From an uncultured Prevotellaceae bacterium (lineage in GTDB: Bacteria > Bacteroidota > Bacteroidia > Bacteroidales > Bacteroidaceae), in the NCBI GenBank assembly GCA_902800435.1, contig CADCEQ010000011.1, forward strand, positions 1-64,000: a stretch of DNA of 64,000 bases. The letters run 5' to 3'. Numbering within the stretch: position 1 is the stretch's first letter; every line of letters starts with the position of its first letter. The position numbers and the translations under genes were made by a program. The notes beneath the pieces are model-generated. The model had not been told where the DNA came from, did no database searches, and was given only the letters and a program-made list of their open reading frames with translations. Below, piece by piece: positions 45,333 to 52,690 of this stretch.

Positions 45333-45365
45333 AGTTTGCATCTGATTTGCATTCGCTTTGCAATT
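45333..45365. promoter_or_regulatory. 11-bp-spaced TTTGCA array upstream of the lipocalin-like gene
   Basis: TTTGCA starts at 45335, 45346 and 45357, exactly 11 bp apart. The flanks vary (AGTTTGCATCT, GATTTGCATTC, GCTTTGCAATT). The array overlaps the last codons of the upstream regulator gene. Same geometry as 46444-46471. Confidence 0.72.
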
Positions 45366-45368
45366 AGT

Positions 45369-46385
45369 TCAGGCACCGATGGAAAGAATGAATTCGTCCC
45401 ACTCGCGGGCGCCGCCCTTCCGTCCGAACACCTTCTTGTAGAGTCGGCTGCGCACGGTGCTGATGGTACTCATGTCGCGTGCCAGCACGGCGGAGATGTC
45501 CTTCGGCGCGATGCGAAGTTTGATGAGCAGACATGTCTGGTATTCGAGTTCCGACATGCTATGCAGCCCGCGCAGCTGACTGATAAAGCCCGGATATACT
45601 TTTCTGACCTGGCCCTCTATCTCCTGCCAGTCGTCATCCTTTAGCCGCTGCCCGGTAGCGATGCGGCGCTGCAATGCCTCGTAACGGTCGGAAGCGAAGT
45701 AGGCCGTCTCTACCGACTCAATAGCCTGTCTGACGGTTTGCGGACGCTCCTGCCGCACCTCCTGAATCTGCTGAAGCTGGAGTTGCAGCTGCCTACGACG
45801 TCGGCGGGCGACGATATTGCTCGACGCAGCAAGGACGATGACAATTGCAATGGTTGCCATGAGCCACTGTATATAGTTAGCCTGCTGGCGCTCCTTAGCC
45901 GAGAACACGTAGCTTGCCCTTTCTTCTGAGTTGTCCCTTCTGGAGTCTGCTACGACGATGTTTCTGATTTCCGTGCCCCATTCCTCAGCAACGTAATCTG
46001 CACGGCGATAGGTATAGAGCACGCCATTGCGCTGGATGACCATCGTCGAGTCGTCCTTAACAATCAGCGGTCGCGGGTCGTCACCTTCTATATATACGTG
46101 TTCGCCGCCGCCCTTGTCAATCAGGGTTATGGTGCGCTGCGAGCCGGGCCTTACCACCAGTCCCGACTCCGTCCTGGTCAGGCAGCACTGGTACATCATG
46201 CTGTCGCCGTCGTAAAGTTGGAGGGCCGTTCCCTCTTGTTCTGACAGCGTATCATTAGGAAGTTCATACGGATATTCCACCAGCCAGAGCGTCCAGGCGC
46301 CCTGAAGGAGGTACTGGTCGTCGACGTTCTTATAGTTGCACCCAAGTACAAGGCACAAAGCCATCCATAATAGTATTTGTTTCAT
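45369..46385 (-). CDS. Membrane-anchored one-component regulator: lipocalin-like sensor, one TM helix, HTH
   Basis: 338 residues from MKQILLWMALCLVLGC, a lipoprotein-type signal (lipobox VLGC). The periplasmic part to about residue 170 opens with LLQGAWTLWLVEYPYE, a lipocalin-like GxW strand. One TM helix (WLMATIAIVIVLAASSNIVA, about 172-192) is followed by an Arg-rich stop-transfer and a Gln-rich coiled coil (QLQLQLQQIQEV). The C-terminal HTH (about 280-338) reads MSELEYQTCLLIKLRIAPKD, then STISTVRSRLYKKVFG, paralogous to the HTH of 43065-44585. TTTGCA arrays lie before its own promoter and before the next gene, pointing to autoregulation and control of that gene. DNA binding itself is inferred. 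Confidence 0.8.
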   Translation of the reverse strand: MKQILLWMALCLVLGCNYKNVDDQYLLQGAWTLWLVEYPYELPNDTLSEQEGTALQLYDGDSMMYQCCLTRTESGLVVRPGSQRTITLIDKGGGEHVYIEGDDPRPLIVKDDSTMVIQRNGVLYTYRRADYVAEEWGTEIRNIVVADSRRDNSEERASYVFSAKERQQANYIQWLMATIAIVIVLAASSNIVARRRRRQLQLQLQQIQEVRQERPQTVRQAIESVETAYFASDRYEALQRRIATGQRLKDDDWQEIEGQVRKVYPGFISQLRGLHSMSELEYQTCLLIKLRIAPKDISAVLARDMSTISTVRSRLYKKVFGRKGGAREWDEFILSIGA

Positions 46386-46403
46386 TGCTCTTGTTTTTGC
46401 ATG

Positions 46404-46411
46404 CAAAGTTA
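46404..46411 (-). promoter_or_regulatory. Promoter -7 element of the lipocalin-sensor regulator
   Basis: Minus strand TAACTTTG followed by CATGC, 18 bp upstream of the ATG. The TTTGCA array begins 33 bp upstream. Confidence 0.6.
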
Positions 46412-46441
46412 AGCAATTCCCTGCACACAAGCAACGATTGT

Positions 46442-46475
46442 TGTTTGCATTCGGTTTGCAAATGGTTTGCATCTG
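46442..46475. promoter_or_regulatory. 11-bp-spaced TTTGCA array between the regulator and cbiB
   Basis: TTTGCA starts at 46444, 46455 and 46466, exactly 11 bp apart; a fourth isolated TTTGCA is at 46483. The middle unit on the minus strand is TTGCAAACCGA, one base away from the TTGTAAACCGA unit of the GLPGLI array. The array also lies 44 bp upstream of the cbiB -7 element, so an effect on cbiB is possible. Confidence 0.72.
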
Positions 46476-46518
46476 AAGTTTTTTTGCATAGGTACGGTAG
46501 AAAGCCAAGGATTTTTTG

Positions 46519-46526
46519 TAATTTTG
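46519..46526 (+). promoter_or_regulatory. Promoter -7 element of cbiB
   Basis: TAATTTTG followed by CAGCCGTT and the ATG at 46535, giving an almost leaderless transcript. The surrounding 34 bp are nearly identical to the promoter at 43049. Confidence 0.6.
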
Positions 46527-46534
46527 CAGCCGTT

Positions 46535-47458
46535 ATGAATGACTGGTTATTGGCCGTACTACCCTTGCTCGCAGGCTGGCTGCTCGACCTCGCACTGGGC
46601 GACCCCCAGTGGCTGCCGCACCCCATCGTGTGGTTCGGCAAGGCCATTGCCTTCTGTGAGCGTCGCCTGAACAAGGGCAGCCACCGACGGGCGAAGGGCG
46701 CTGTCACGGCTGTCGCGCTGATTGCCGCCGTGTTCTTCGGCATCTGGCTCCTGCGACGTTTCATCCCCATAGAGGCGAGGCTTCTCCTCGACACGCTCAT
46801 CGTCTTCTACTGCCTCGCCGGAACGACGCTCATCCGCGAAGTACGCGACGTATTCATTGCCCTCGACCGCTCACTCGACGAAGGACGGCGACAGGTGGCG
46901 CGCATCGTCGGGCGCGACACTTCCGAACTCTCTGCCCAGGAAGTGCGGACGGCTGCCCTCGAGACGCTGGCCGAAAACCTCAGCGACGGCGTCATCGCCC
47001 CACTCTTCTGGCTGGCGCTGCTCGGTGTTCCGGGTATGCTGGCCTACAAGATGGTGAACACGCTCGACTCGATGATTGGCTACAAGACCGAACGCTACCG
47101 ACAGTTCGGCTGCTGGGCAGCCCATATCGACGACATTGCCAACTACATTCCCGCCCGACTCACCGCCCTGCTGATGGTGGTGGCTGCGGGGAAACCGCAG
47201 CTCGCGACGTTCGTCTGGAAGAACGGCCGTAACCACGCCTCGCCCAACAGCGGCTACCCGGAAGCGGCACTGGCCGGAATACTCAACTGCCGCTTCGGCG
47301 GCCCGCACTACTACTTCGGTCAGCTCTTCCCGAAGCCCTACATCGGCACCAACGACCGTCAGCTGACAACTGACGATATGAAAACAGCCGTCCGCATAAA
47401 CCGGACGGCTGAGGTGATGATGATGGTGCTGTTGGTTGCCCTCAGAAGTATTTGGTAA
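46535..47458 (+). CDS. cbiB: Adenosylcobinamide-phosphate synthase
   Basis: 307 residues from MNDWLLAVLPLLAGWLLDLA; a longer frame upstream runs through the promoter and is rejected. Polytopic inner-membrane protein with the family signature GDPQWLPHPIVWFGKAI near the N-terminus, ETLAENLSDGVIAPLFW, and NGRNHASPNSGYPEAALAG. It couples adenosylcobyric acid with aminopropanol phosphate. The C-terminal codons contain a terminator-like hairpin acting on the other strand, and the stop overlaps the end of cobT by 17 bp. Confidence 0.95.
   Translation: MNDWLLAVLPLLAGWLLDLALGDPQWLPHPIVWFGKAIAFCERRLNKGSHRRAKGAVTAVALIAAVFFGIWLLRRFIPIEARLLLDTLIVFYCLAGTTLIREVRDVFIALDRSLDEGRRQVARIVGRDTSELSAQEVRTAALETLAENLSDGVIAPLFWLALLGVPGMLAYKMVNTLDSMIGYKTERYRQFGCWAAHIDDIANYIPARLTALLMVVAAGKPQLATFVWKNGRNHASPNSGYPEAALAGILNCRFGGPHYYFGQLFPKPYIGTNDRQLTTDDMKTAVRINRTAEVMMMVLLVALRSIW
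47385..47410 (-). terminator. Terminator of the cobSUT transcript inside the cbiB coding sequence
   Basis: Perfect 9-bp arms AGCCGTCCG (47386-47394) and CGGACGGCT (47402-47410) with a 7-base loop. On the minus strand it is followed by TGTTTTC, on the plus strand by no T-run. It lies 32 bp past the cobT stop. The same stem core occurs in the gapA terminator. Confidence 0.55.
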
Positions 47459-48464
47459 TCTTCGCCGACGCGAAGTTGTTCATCTCGTTCATCATACGCA
47501 CGGCGGAGTCGATGATGGGGAAGGCACAAAGGGCACCCGTGCCTTCGCCGAGGCGCAGGCCAAGACTGAGCAGGGGTTTGGCGTCTACAATATCAAGCAT
47601 CCTCTTATGACCGCTCTCGTCACCCTGATGGGTGAAGACCATATAATCCTGAGAGGCGGGATAAAGTCGGATGGCTGCGATGGCGCAGGCAGTCATAATG
47701 AAGCCGTCGACTAATATAATAAGGTGTTGCTCGGCAGCACGGAGCATGGCCCCGATGGCTGCAATCATCTCGAAACCGCCGAAGTAGCGGAGCGGATCGC
47801 CGTGATACCGCTCTATCGCACGAGAAAGTACATCGTATTTGTGCTGAATACCAGGCTTGTCAAGTCCTGCCCCTGCACCTATACAGTCTTTCAGGGGAAT
47901 ATGGCCGAAAAGGTGCATCCAGATGCTGGAGGGCGAGGTGTTGCCGATGCCCATCTCGCCGATGCTCACAATGCGGCAGCCCTCGGCGGTACAGGCGTCG
48001 ACCAAGTCGACGCCCACGAGCAAGGCGCGGTCGAACTCGACGTCGGTCATAGCGGGCTCGTAGAGGAAGTTGCGGGTGCCGCGGGCAATCTTGCGGTCGA
48101 TGATGCCGGGGACGCCCGTGAAGTCGTAATCGACACCCACATCGACGATGCGCAGCTTGAAGCCATGCTGACGGCAGAACATGTTAACACCGCCGCCGCC
48201 ACGGGTGAAGTTCAGCATCTGCTGCCACGTCACCTCACGCGGCGACACACTGACGCCCTCGCGCTCAATGCCGTGGTCACCGCCGAGAAGCAAGTGACAA
48301 GGATGTGCCAACGACGGTTCCAGCGACTGCTGGATGAGGCACACCTGCATGGCCAGTTCTTCCAGGCGCCCTAACGAGCCTTTGGGCTTGTTCAGGTTGT
48401 CTATCTTGTTTTGTATCTCTGCCTGCAGTCGCTTGTCTGTAGGCTGTATGTCAAACTGTTTCAT
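47442..48464 (-). CDS. cobT: Nicotinate-nucleotide--dimethylbenzimidazole phosphoribosyltransferase
   Basis: Activates the lower-ligand base as alpha-ribazole phosphate. 340 residues, family length. LNKPKGSLGRLEELA at residues 24-38, LLLGGDHGIEREGVS, EMGIGNTSPSS, GAGAGLDKPGI and the catalytic-Glu region HQGDESGHKRML. It begins 1 bp past the cobU stop, in an operon cobS-cobU-cobT. Confidence 0.96.
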   Translation of the reverse strand: MKQFDIQPTDKRLQAEIQNKIDNLNKPKGSLGRLEELAMQVCLIQQSLEPSLAHPCHLLLGGDHGIEREGVSVSPREVTWQQMLNFTRGGGGVNMFCRQHGFKLRIVDVGVDYDFTGVPGIIDRKIARGTRNFLYEPAMTDVEFDRALLVGVDLVDACTAEGCRIVSIGEMGIGNTSPSSIWMHLFGHIPLKDCIGAGAGLDKPGIQHKYDVLSRAIERYHGDPLRYFGGFEMIAAIGAMLRAAEQHLIILVDGFIMTACAIAAIRLYPASQDYMVFTHQGDESGHKRMLDIVDAKPLLSLGLRLGEGTGALCAFPIIDSAVRMMNEMNNFASAKITKYF

Positions 48465-48465
48465 T

Positions 48466-48975
48466 TTACTTGATCTTTACCGCGATGCCACTCACCATCA
48501 GAATGACCTCGTCGGCCCTTTGTGCGATGTACTGGTTCATCCAGCCTTCCAGGTCGGTGAACTTACGCTGGAGGGCATTGTCGCTGACACCGCCCAGCCC
48601 TATCTCGTTGGTGACGAAGATATAGGTGGCATCGTGGGCAGTGAAAGCATCGAACTCGCGCCTGGCTGACTGGAGCGACTTCTCCACATCAGAGTCGTTG
48701 GCGTAGAAGAAGTTCGTCAGCCAGAGCGTGACGCAGTCGATGACGACGACGCGCCCCGTCAGGTCGTGACGGCTCAGCACGCGCTCCTCCTCGATGTTCG
48801 TCCACTGCGGCCCGCGCCGCTCCTGATGGCGGCGCACCCGCTCGCGGAATTCGTCGTCCCAGATGTGAGCCGTGGCGAGATAGACGGGATTCGGGCTGAG
48901 CGAGAGTGCCAGCTGCTCGGCTTGGGTGCTCTTGCCTGAACGTTGTCCGCCGGTGATGAGTATGACGCGCTTCAT
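48466..48975 (-). CDS. cobU: Adenosylcobinamide kinase / guanylyltransferase
   Basis: Phosphorylates adenosylcobinamide and attaches GMP. 169 residues. P-loop GGQRSGKST at residues 9-17, RRHQERRGPQW with the guanylylated His, and VVIDCVTLWLTNFF with FVTNEIGLGGV typical of CobU. It overlaps cobS by 4 bp. Confidence 0.96.
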   Translation of the reverse strand: MKRVILITGGQRSGKSTQAEQLALSLSPNPVYLATAHIWDDEFRERVRRHQERRGPQWTNIEEERVLSRHDLTGRVVVIDCVTLWLTNFFYANDSDVEKSLQSARREFDAFTAHDATYIFVTNEIGLGGVSDNALQRKFTDLEGWMNQYIAQRADEVILMVSGIAVKIK

Positions 48976-49769
48976 AATTCGGGAATTGATATGTTCTGCG
49001 AACAGACGACGAGGATGACCGTCAGCTCAACAAGCAGACAGACCGCTCCGCAGCAGTCGCCGGTATACCCCCGGATTCTGCGCCAGATAAGCAGATAGAG
49101 GAAGTACATCACAATACAGGGAATGAAGAACAGCAGTTCCCAGGTGATGCCCGTCAGCCAGATAAAGCCCGCAATCGGCAGCAGACCATGCACGGCCAGG
49201 CTGATGCCTGCCTTCACGTCAATTTTCCGATAGACCATCCTGGCCTTAGCCTCATCCTCACGCCGGGCGTAGGGCATCATCATCACCAGCTCTGAGGCAA
49301 CCATCTTGGCAAAGGGGTCGGCGGCAAAAATGGTGACGGCGGCCACCGTCGGCGTCATCGAGCAGAGGGCTGCGGCGAGCAACAGGAAATAAATGACGAG
49401 ACCGATGACACCATAGGTGCCGATGTGCGAGTCTTTCATAATGGCCAGAATCCGCTCACGGTCGTTGCCACCGCCAAAGCCGTCGAGGAAGTCGGCGAGC
49501 CCGTCTTCATGAAGGGCGCCGGTAACAAGCAGCCGCACGACGATGGCCGCCAGCACGGCAATTGGGTAAGGCATATACTGGCTGACGCCCCAGAGCGTCA
49601 GCGCCATCAGTCCACCCGTCAGCCAGCCCACCAGCGGCCAGTGCTCGACGACCGCCTTAAAGCACTCCCTCGGCGGCTCATGGAGTCGCCAGAAAGGCAG
49701 CCGCGTGAAGAATATGAACGATGCCCATATCCGGTCATACCATCTTGTCTGATCAATGTCTGTCTGCAT
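48972..49769 (-). CDS. cobS: Adenosylcobinamide-GDP ribazoletransferase
   Basis: Joins adenosylcobinamide-GDP with alpha-ribazole (phosphate) in the inner membrane. 265 residues from MQTDIDQTRWYDRIWASFIF; a longer in-frame leader crosses the promoter and is rejected. Signature GALHEDGLADFLDGFGGG followed by RERILAIMKDSHIGTYG, and several hydrophobic helices. First gene of cobSUT; no alpha-ribazole phosphatase gene is seen in the cluster. Confidence 0.96.
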   Translation of the reverse strand: MQTDIDQTRWYDRIWASFIFFTRLPFWRLHEPPRECFKAVVEHWPLVGWLTGGLMALTLWGVSQYMPYPIAVLAAIVVRLLVTGALHEDGLADFLDGFGGGNDRERILAIMKDSHIGTYGVIGLVIYFLLLAAALCSMTPTVAAVTIFAADPFAKMVASELVMMMPYARREDEAKARMVYRKIDVKAGISLAVHGLLPIAGFIWLTGITWELLFFIPCIVMYFLYLLIWRRIRGYTGDCCGAVCLLVELTVILVVCSQNISIPEL

Positions 49770-49788
49770 AATTATTGGATTTTGCTTG

Positions 49789-49817
49789 CAAAAGTACAAA
49801 AAATAATTGTAACTTTG
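49789..49817. promoter_or_regulatory. Divergent -7 elements for cobSUT and the first btuF-btuC pair
   Basis: Minus strand TACTTTTG (49789-49796) and plus strand TAACTTTG (49810-49817) lie 13 bp apart. No riboswitch fits in this short region, so neither transcript appears to be under direct B12 control at the RNA level. Confidence 0.6.
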
Positions 49818-49834
49818 CAAGCTGAAACGAAATA

Positions 49835-50956
49835 ATGACCAAGAAGATGAAAAGAATAGCCTTTTACCTGCTCGTAGCCGCAGTCCTCGGCGCCTGTTCA
49901 GGAAAGAGCGCCAGACAGCAGACGTCTGGCAACGAAGCAACGGCCGACTCCGCCGTCAGCATCAGCGTCAAGTACGCCACAGGCTTCAGCGTGCGTGATT
50001 CCCTCGGCATGCGACTGGTCGATATTGGCAAGAAAGACCACTTCGCACTCGTCGGCACCGACGACGTCAGAGTGCCCGACGGCTACACGAAGGTGCGGGT
50101 GCCCATCAAGAGCACCATCTGCATGACCGCGCTTCAGCTGTCGAACTTCACCGTGCTCGCTGCCCACGACGTGGTGAAAGGCATCACGGGCACGAAGAAC
50201 CTCTTCAACCAAGACATACTCGAAAGAGTGAAGGACGGCCGCATCGTCAAGATCGGCATGGAGGGTGAGTTCGACACGGAGCTCATTCTCGCCGCCAACC
50301 CTGACGTCATCTTCATATCACCCTCGAAGCGCGGCGGCTACGACGCCATCAGCGAGACGGGCATCACGCTCGTGCCCCACCTGGGCTATCAGGAGACCGA
50401 CCCATTGGGACAGGCCGAGTGGGTGAAACTGGTCGGAATGTTCATTGGCAGGGAGAAGGAGGCCAATACACTTTTCGATGGAATCGAAAAGCGCTACAAC
50501 GGGCTGAAGGAGAAGACGCAGCATGTTGACCAGCGCCCAACGGTTTTCAGCGGCGAGATGCACTACGGCACGTGGCACGCCGTTGGCGGCAAGAACTACC
50601 TGGCACAGATTTTCCGCGACGCAGGTGCCGAGTATGTCATCAACGACGACGAGACGAGCGGCGAGAACCTGGAGTTTGAGAAGATGTATGCCCTCGCGGC
50701 CAATGCCGACTACTGGCGCATCCTCAACAGCTTCCCCAGCGAGTTCAGCTACGAGGCGCTGAAAGCCTCGGAGCAGCGCAATGCCCTCTTCAAGGCCTTC
50801 AAGGAGCGGAAGGTCGTCTACTGCAATATGCGCAAGCAGCCTTACTACGAGATAACGCCTGTGGAGCCCGACGTGCTGCTGAAGGACTTTGTCGCCATCT
50901 TCCACCCCGAACTGGTGGAACCCGACTACGAGGGGAAGTACTACCGTAAGCTATGA
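49835..50956 (+). CDS. ABC transporter substrate-binding lipoprotein (BtuF-like, copy 1)
   Basis: 373 residues with a lipoprotein signal (lipobox LGAC, then SGKSA, no acidic surface signal, so probably periplasmic). FecB/BtuF-type fold: TICMTALQLSNFTVL, LAANPDVIFISPS, GQAEWVKLVGMFIGREKEA, and SGEMHYGTWHAVGGKNYLA. Followed by a FecCD permease gene with a 4-bp overlap. Placed between cobSUT and cbi genes it most likely carries a corrinoid; haem or siderophore remains possible. No ATPase gene follows. Confidence 0.83.
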   Translation: MTKKMKRIAFYLLVAAVLGACSGKSARQQTSGNEATADSAVSISVKYATGFSVRDSLGMRLVDIGKKDHFALVGTDDVRVPDGYTKVRVPIKSTICMTALQLSNFTVLAAHDVVKGITGTKNLFNQDILERVKDGRIVKIGMEGEFDTELILAANPDVIFISPSKRGGYDAISETGITLVPHLGYQETDPLGQAEWVKLVGMFIGREKEANTLFDGIEKRYNGLKEKTQHVDQRPTVFSGEMHYGTWHAVGGKNYLAQIFRDAGAEYVINDDETSGENLEFEKMYALAANADYWRILNSFPSEFSYEALKASEQRNALFKAFKERKVVYCNMRKQPYYEITPVEPDVLLKDFVAIFHPELVEPDYEGKYYRKL

Positions 50957-51981
50957 AGAGCTATTGGAAGTTTATCATTCTGACTGCCGCCCTGGCCGTA
51001 CTGCTGGTGGTCAACCTGCTGCTGGGCACGGTAAGGATACCCATTGCTGAGATTCTGACCATCCTTACCGGTGGCGAGGCTGATGAAGTGGCGACGAACA
51101 TCGTGCTGCAGTCGCGCCTGCCGCAGGCTCTGACGGCCATTGTGGCAGGAGCCGGACTGGCGGTCAGCGGACTGCAGATGCAGACCGTCTTCCGCAATCC
51201 GCTGGCAGGACCCTCGGTGCTCGGCATCAGCAATGGCTCTGCCCTCGGCGTGGCCTTTGTCGTGCTGCTCTCTGGCCGCCTGGGCGGAGTGGCCCTCAGC
51301 CGTCTTGGCTACTTAGGCGAAGCGGCCATGAGCGTGGCGGCCATTGTCGGCGCCCTGGCCGTAATGCTGCTCATTCTCTGGGTGTCTGGGCGGGTAAAGG
51401 GTAACGTCACCTTATTGATAATAGGCGTGATGATCGGCTACCTGGCCAACGCCATCATCGGCGTGCTGAAATACCTGTCGCCTGAGGAGGACGTGAAGTC
51501 GTTCGTCGTCTGGGGCTTAGGCTCGTTCTCACGGGTGAGTGGCGACGAGATGCTGCTCTTCGTCTGTCTGATGTGCGTGCTGCTGCCCCTGGCCTGCCTT
51601 CTGGTGAAGCCCATGAACCTGATGCTGCTGGGCGAGCGGTATGCCGCCAACCTCGGCCTTAACATCCGCCGGGCGCGGATGCTGGTCATCATCTCCAGCG
51701 GCGTCCTGGTGGCTATCGTCACGGCCTATTGCGGTCCCATCATGTTCATCGGCCTGGCTGTGCCCCACTTGGCGCGTGCCGTCTTCCGCACGTCCGACCA
51801 TCGCGTCCTGATGCCTGCCACGGCCCTCAGTGGAGCCGTCCTGGCGCTGCTCTGCAACTTTGTTGCCCGTATGCCGGGCTTCGAGGGGGCGCTGCCCGTC
51901 AATTCGGTGACGGCACTTGTCGGCGCTCCCGTGATTGCGGCAGTACTCTTTGGCCGACGGAAGAACGACATTGGCGAATAG
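50953..51981 (+). CDS. FecCD-family ABC permease (BtuC-like, copy 1)
   Basis: 342 residues, ten predicted membrane helices as in BtuC. Conserved: QSRLPQALTAIVAGAGLAVS, NPLAGPSVLGISNGSALG, GLAVPHLAR near residue 265 (the ATPase-contact helix), and a C-terminal GAPVIAAVLFGRR. It follows its binding protein directly. The usual third gene (ATPase) is missing: the next gene is on the other strand. Confidence 0.9.
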   Translation: MKSYWKFIILTAALAVLLVVNLLLGTVRIPIAEILTILTGGEADEVATNIVLQSRLPQALTAIVAGAGLAVSGLQMQTVFRNPLAGPSVLGISNGSALGVAFVVLLSGRLGGVALSRLGYLGEAAMSVAAIVGALAVMLLILWVSGRVKGNVTLLIIGVMIGYLANAIIGVLKYLSPEEDVKSFVVWGLGSFSRVSGDEMLLFVCLMCVLLPLACLLVKPMNLMLLGERYAANLGLNIRRARMLVIISSGVLVAIVTAYCGPIMFIGLAVPHLARAVFRTSDHRVLMPATALSGAVLALLCNFVARMPGFEGALPVNSVTALVGAPVIAAVLFGRRKNDIGE

Positions 51982-51985
51982 CACG

Positions 51986-52684
51986 CTACAGTATCTGCAT
52001 AATCTCACGCAAAGCCGCCACCGTATGGGTGGGAATGTCTGACGGCTGTACGTCCCATCTGTTGAAAAGAATGGTATTCAGCCCCATGTCGCGGGCTCCG
52101 ATGATGTCGGTCTGAAGGTTGTCGCCTATCATCATGGTGGTGTCAACCGAGGCACCGCTCTTGGCGAGGGCATAGTCGAAGAAGGCTTTCGAGGGTTTGT
52201 TGGCACCGGCATCTTCGCTGAGGATGATGGTGTCGAAGTAGTTGCGGAGGCCTGAGGCAGCCAGTTTCTTGTACTGCACCTCGTGAAAACCGTTACTCGT
52301 CATGTGCATCCGGTAGCCCCTGCCCTTCAGGTAGTCCATCAGTTCGTGAGCACCTTCGACGACGCCCGACTTCGTGGCGCAGAATTCAAGGAAACGGTCA
52401 CTCATTTCCAGACAAAGGGCTTCAGTTATCTCCAGCCCCCTGCCCTCGCTGAGCGGACGGCGGAAGCGCTCCACTATCAGGTAGTCGCGCGTGATTTCGC
52501 CTCTCGAATAGCGCGTCCAGAGGTCGATGTTTGCCAGCCAATAGGCATCGTAGAATGTCTGTGGGTCAGGGAACCAGCGTTCAAGACTGAACGCTTCGAA
52601 AGTCTCTCGCAGGGCAATAACCGAGTTGCCGTGGGTGTCATAGAGCGTGTCGTCGAAGTCGACGAAAAGGTCTTTGTATTTCAT
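51986..52684 (-). CDS. HAD-family phosphatase (YjjG-like)
   Basis: 232 residues. HAD motif I is DFDDTLYD at residues 9-16, motif II MTSNGF, motif III Lys in GANKPSKAFF, motif IV GDNLQTDI. The long helical cap and TSNG variant match the YjjG (pyrimidine nucleotidase) group. It lies 6 bp past the cbiJ-cbiD stop in the same direction. A role as the missing alpha-ribazole phosphatase is possible from position but not supported by family. Confidence 0.83.
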   Translation of the reverse strand: MKYKDLFVDFDDTLYDTHGNSVIALRETFEAFSLERWFPDPQTFYDAYWLANIDLWTRYSRGEITRDYLIVERFRRPLSEGRGLEITEALCLEMSDRFLEFCATKSGVVEGAHELMDYLKGRGYRMHMTSNGFHEVQYKKLAASGLRNYFDTIILSEDAGANKPSKAFFDYALAKSGASVDTTMMIGDNLQTDIIGARDMGLNTILFNRWDVQPSDIPTHTVAALREIMQIL

Positions 52685-52690
52685 GTCTGT

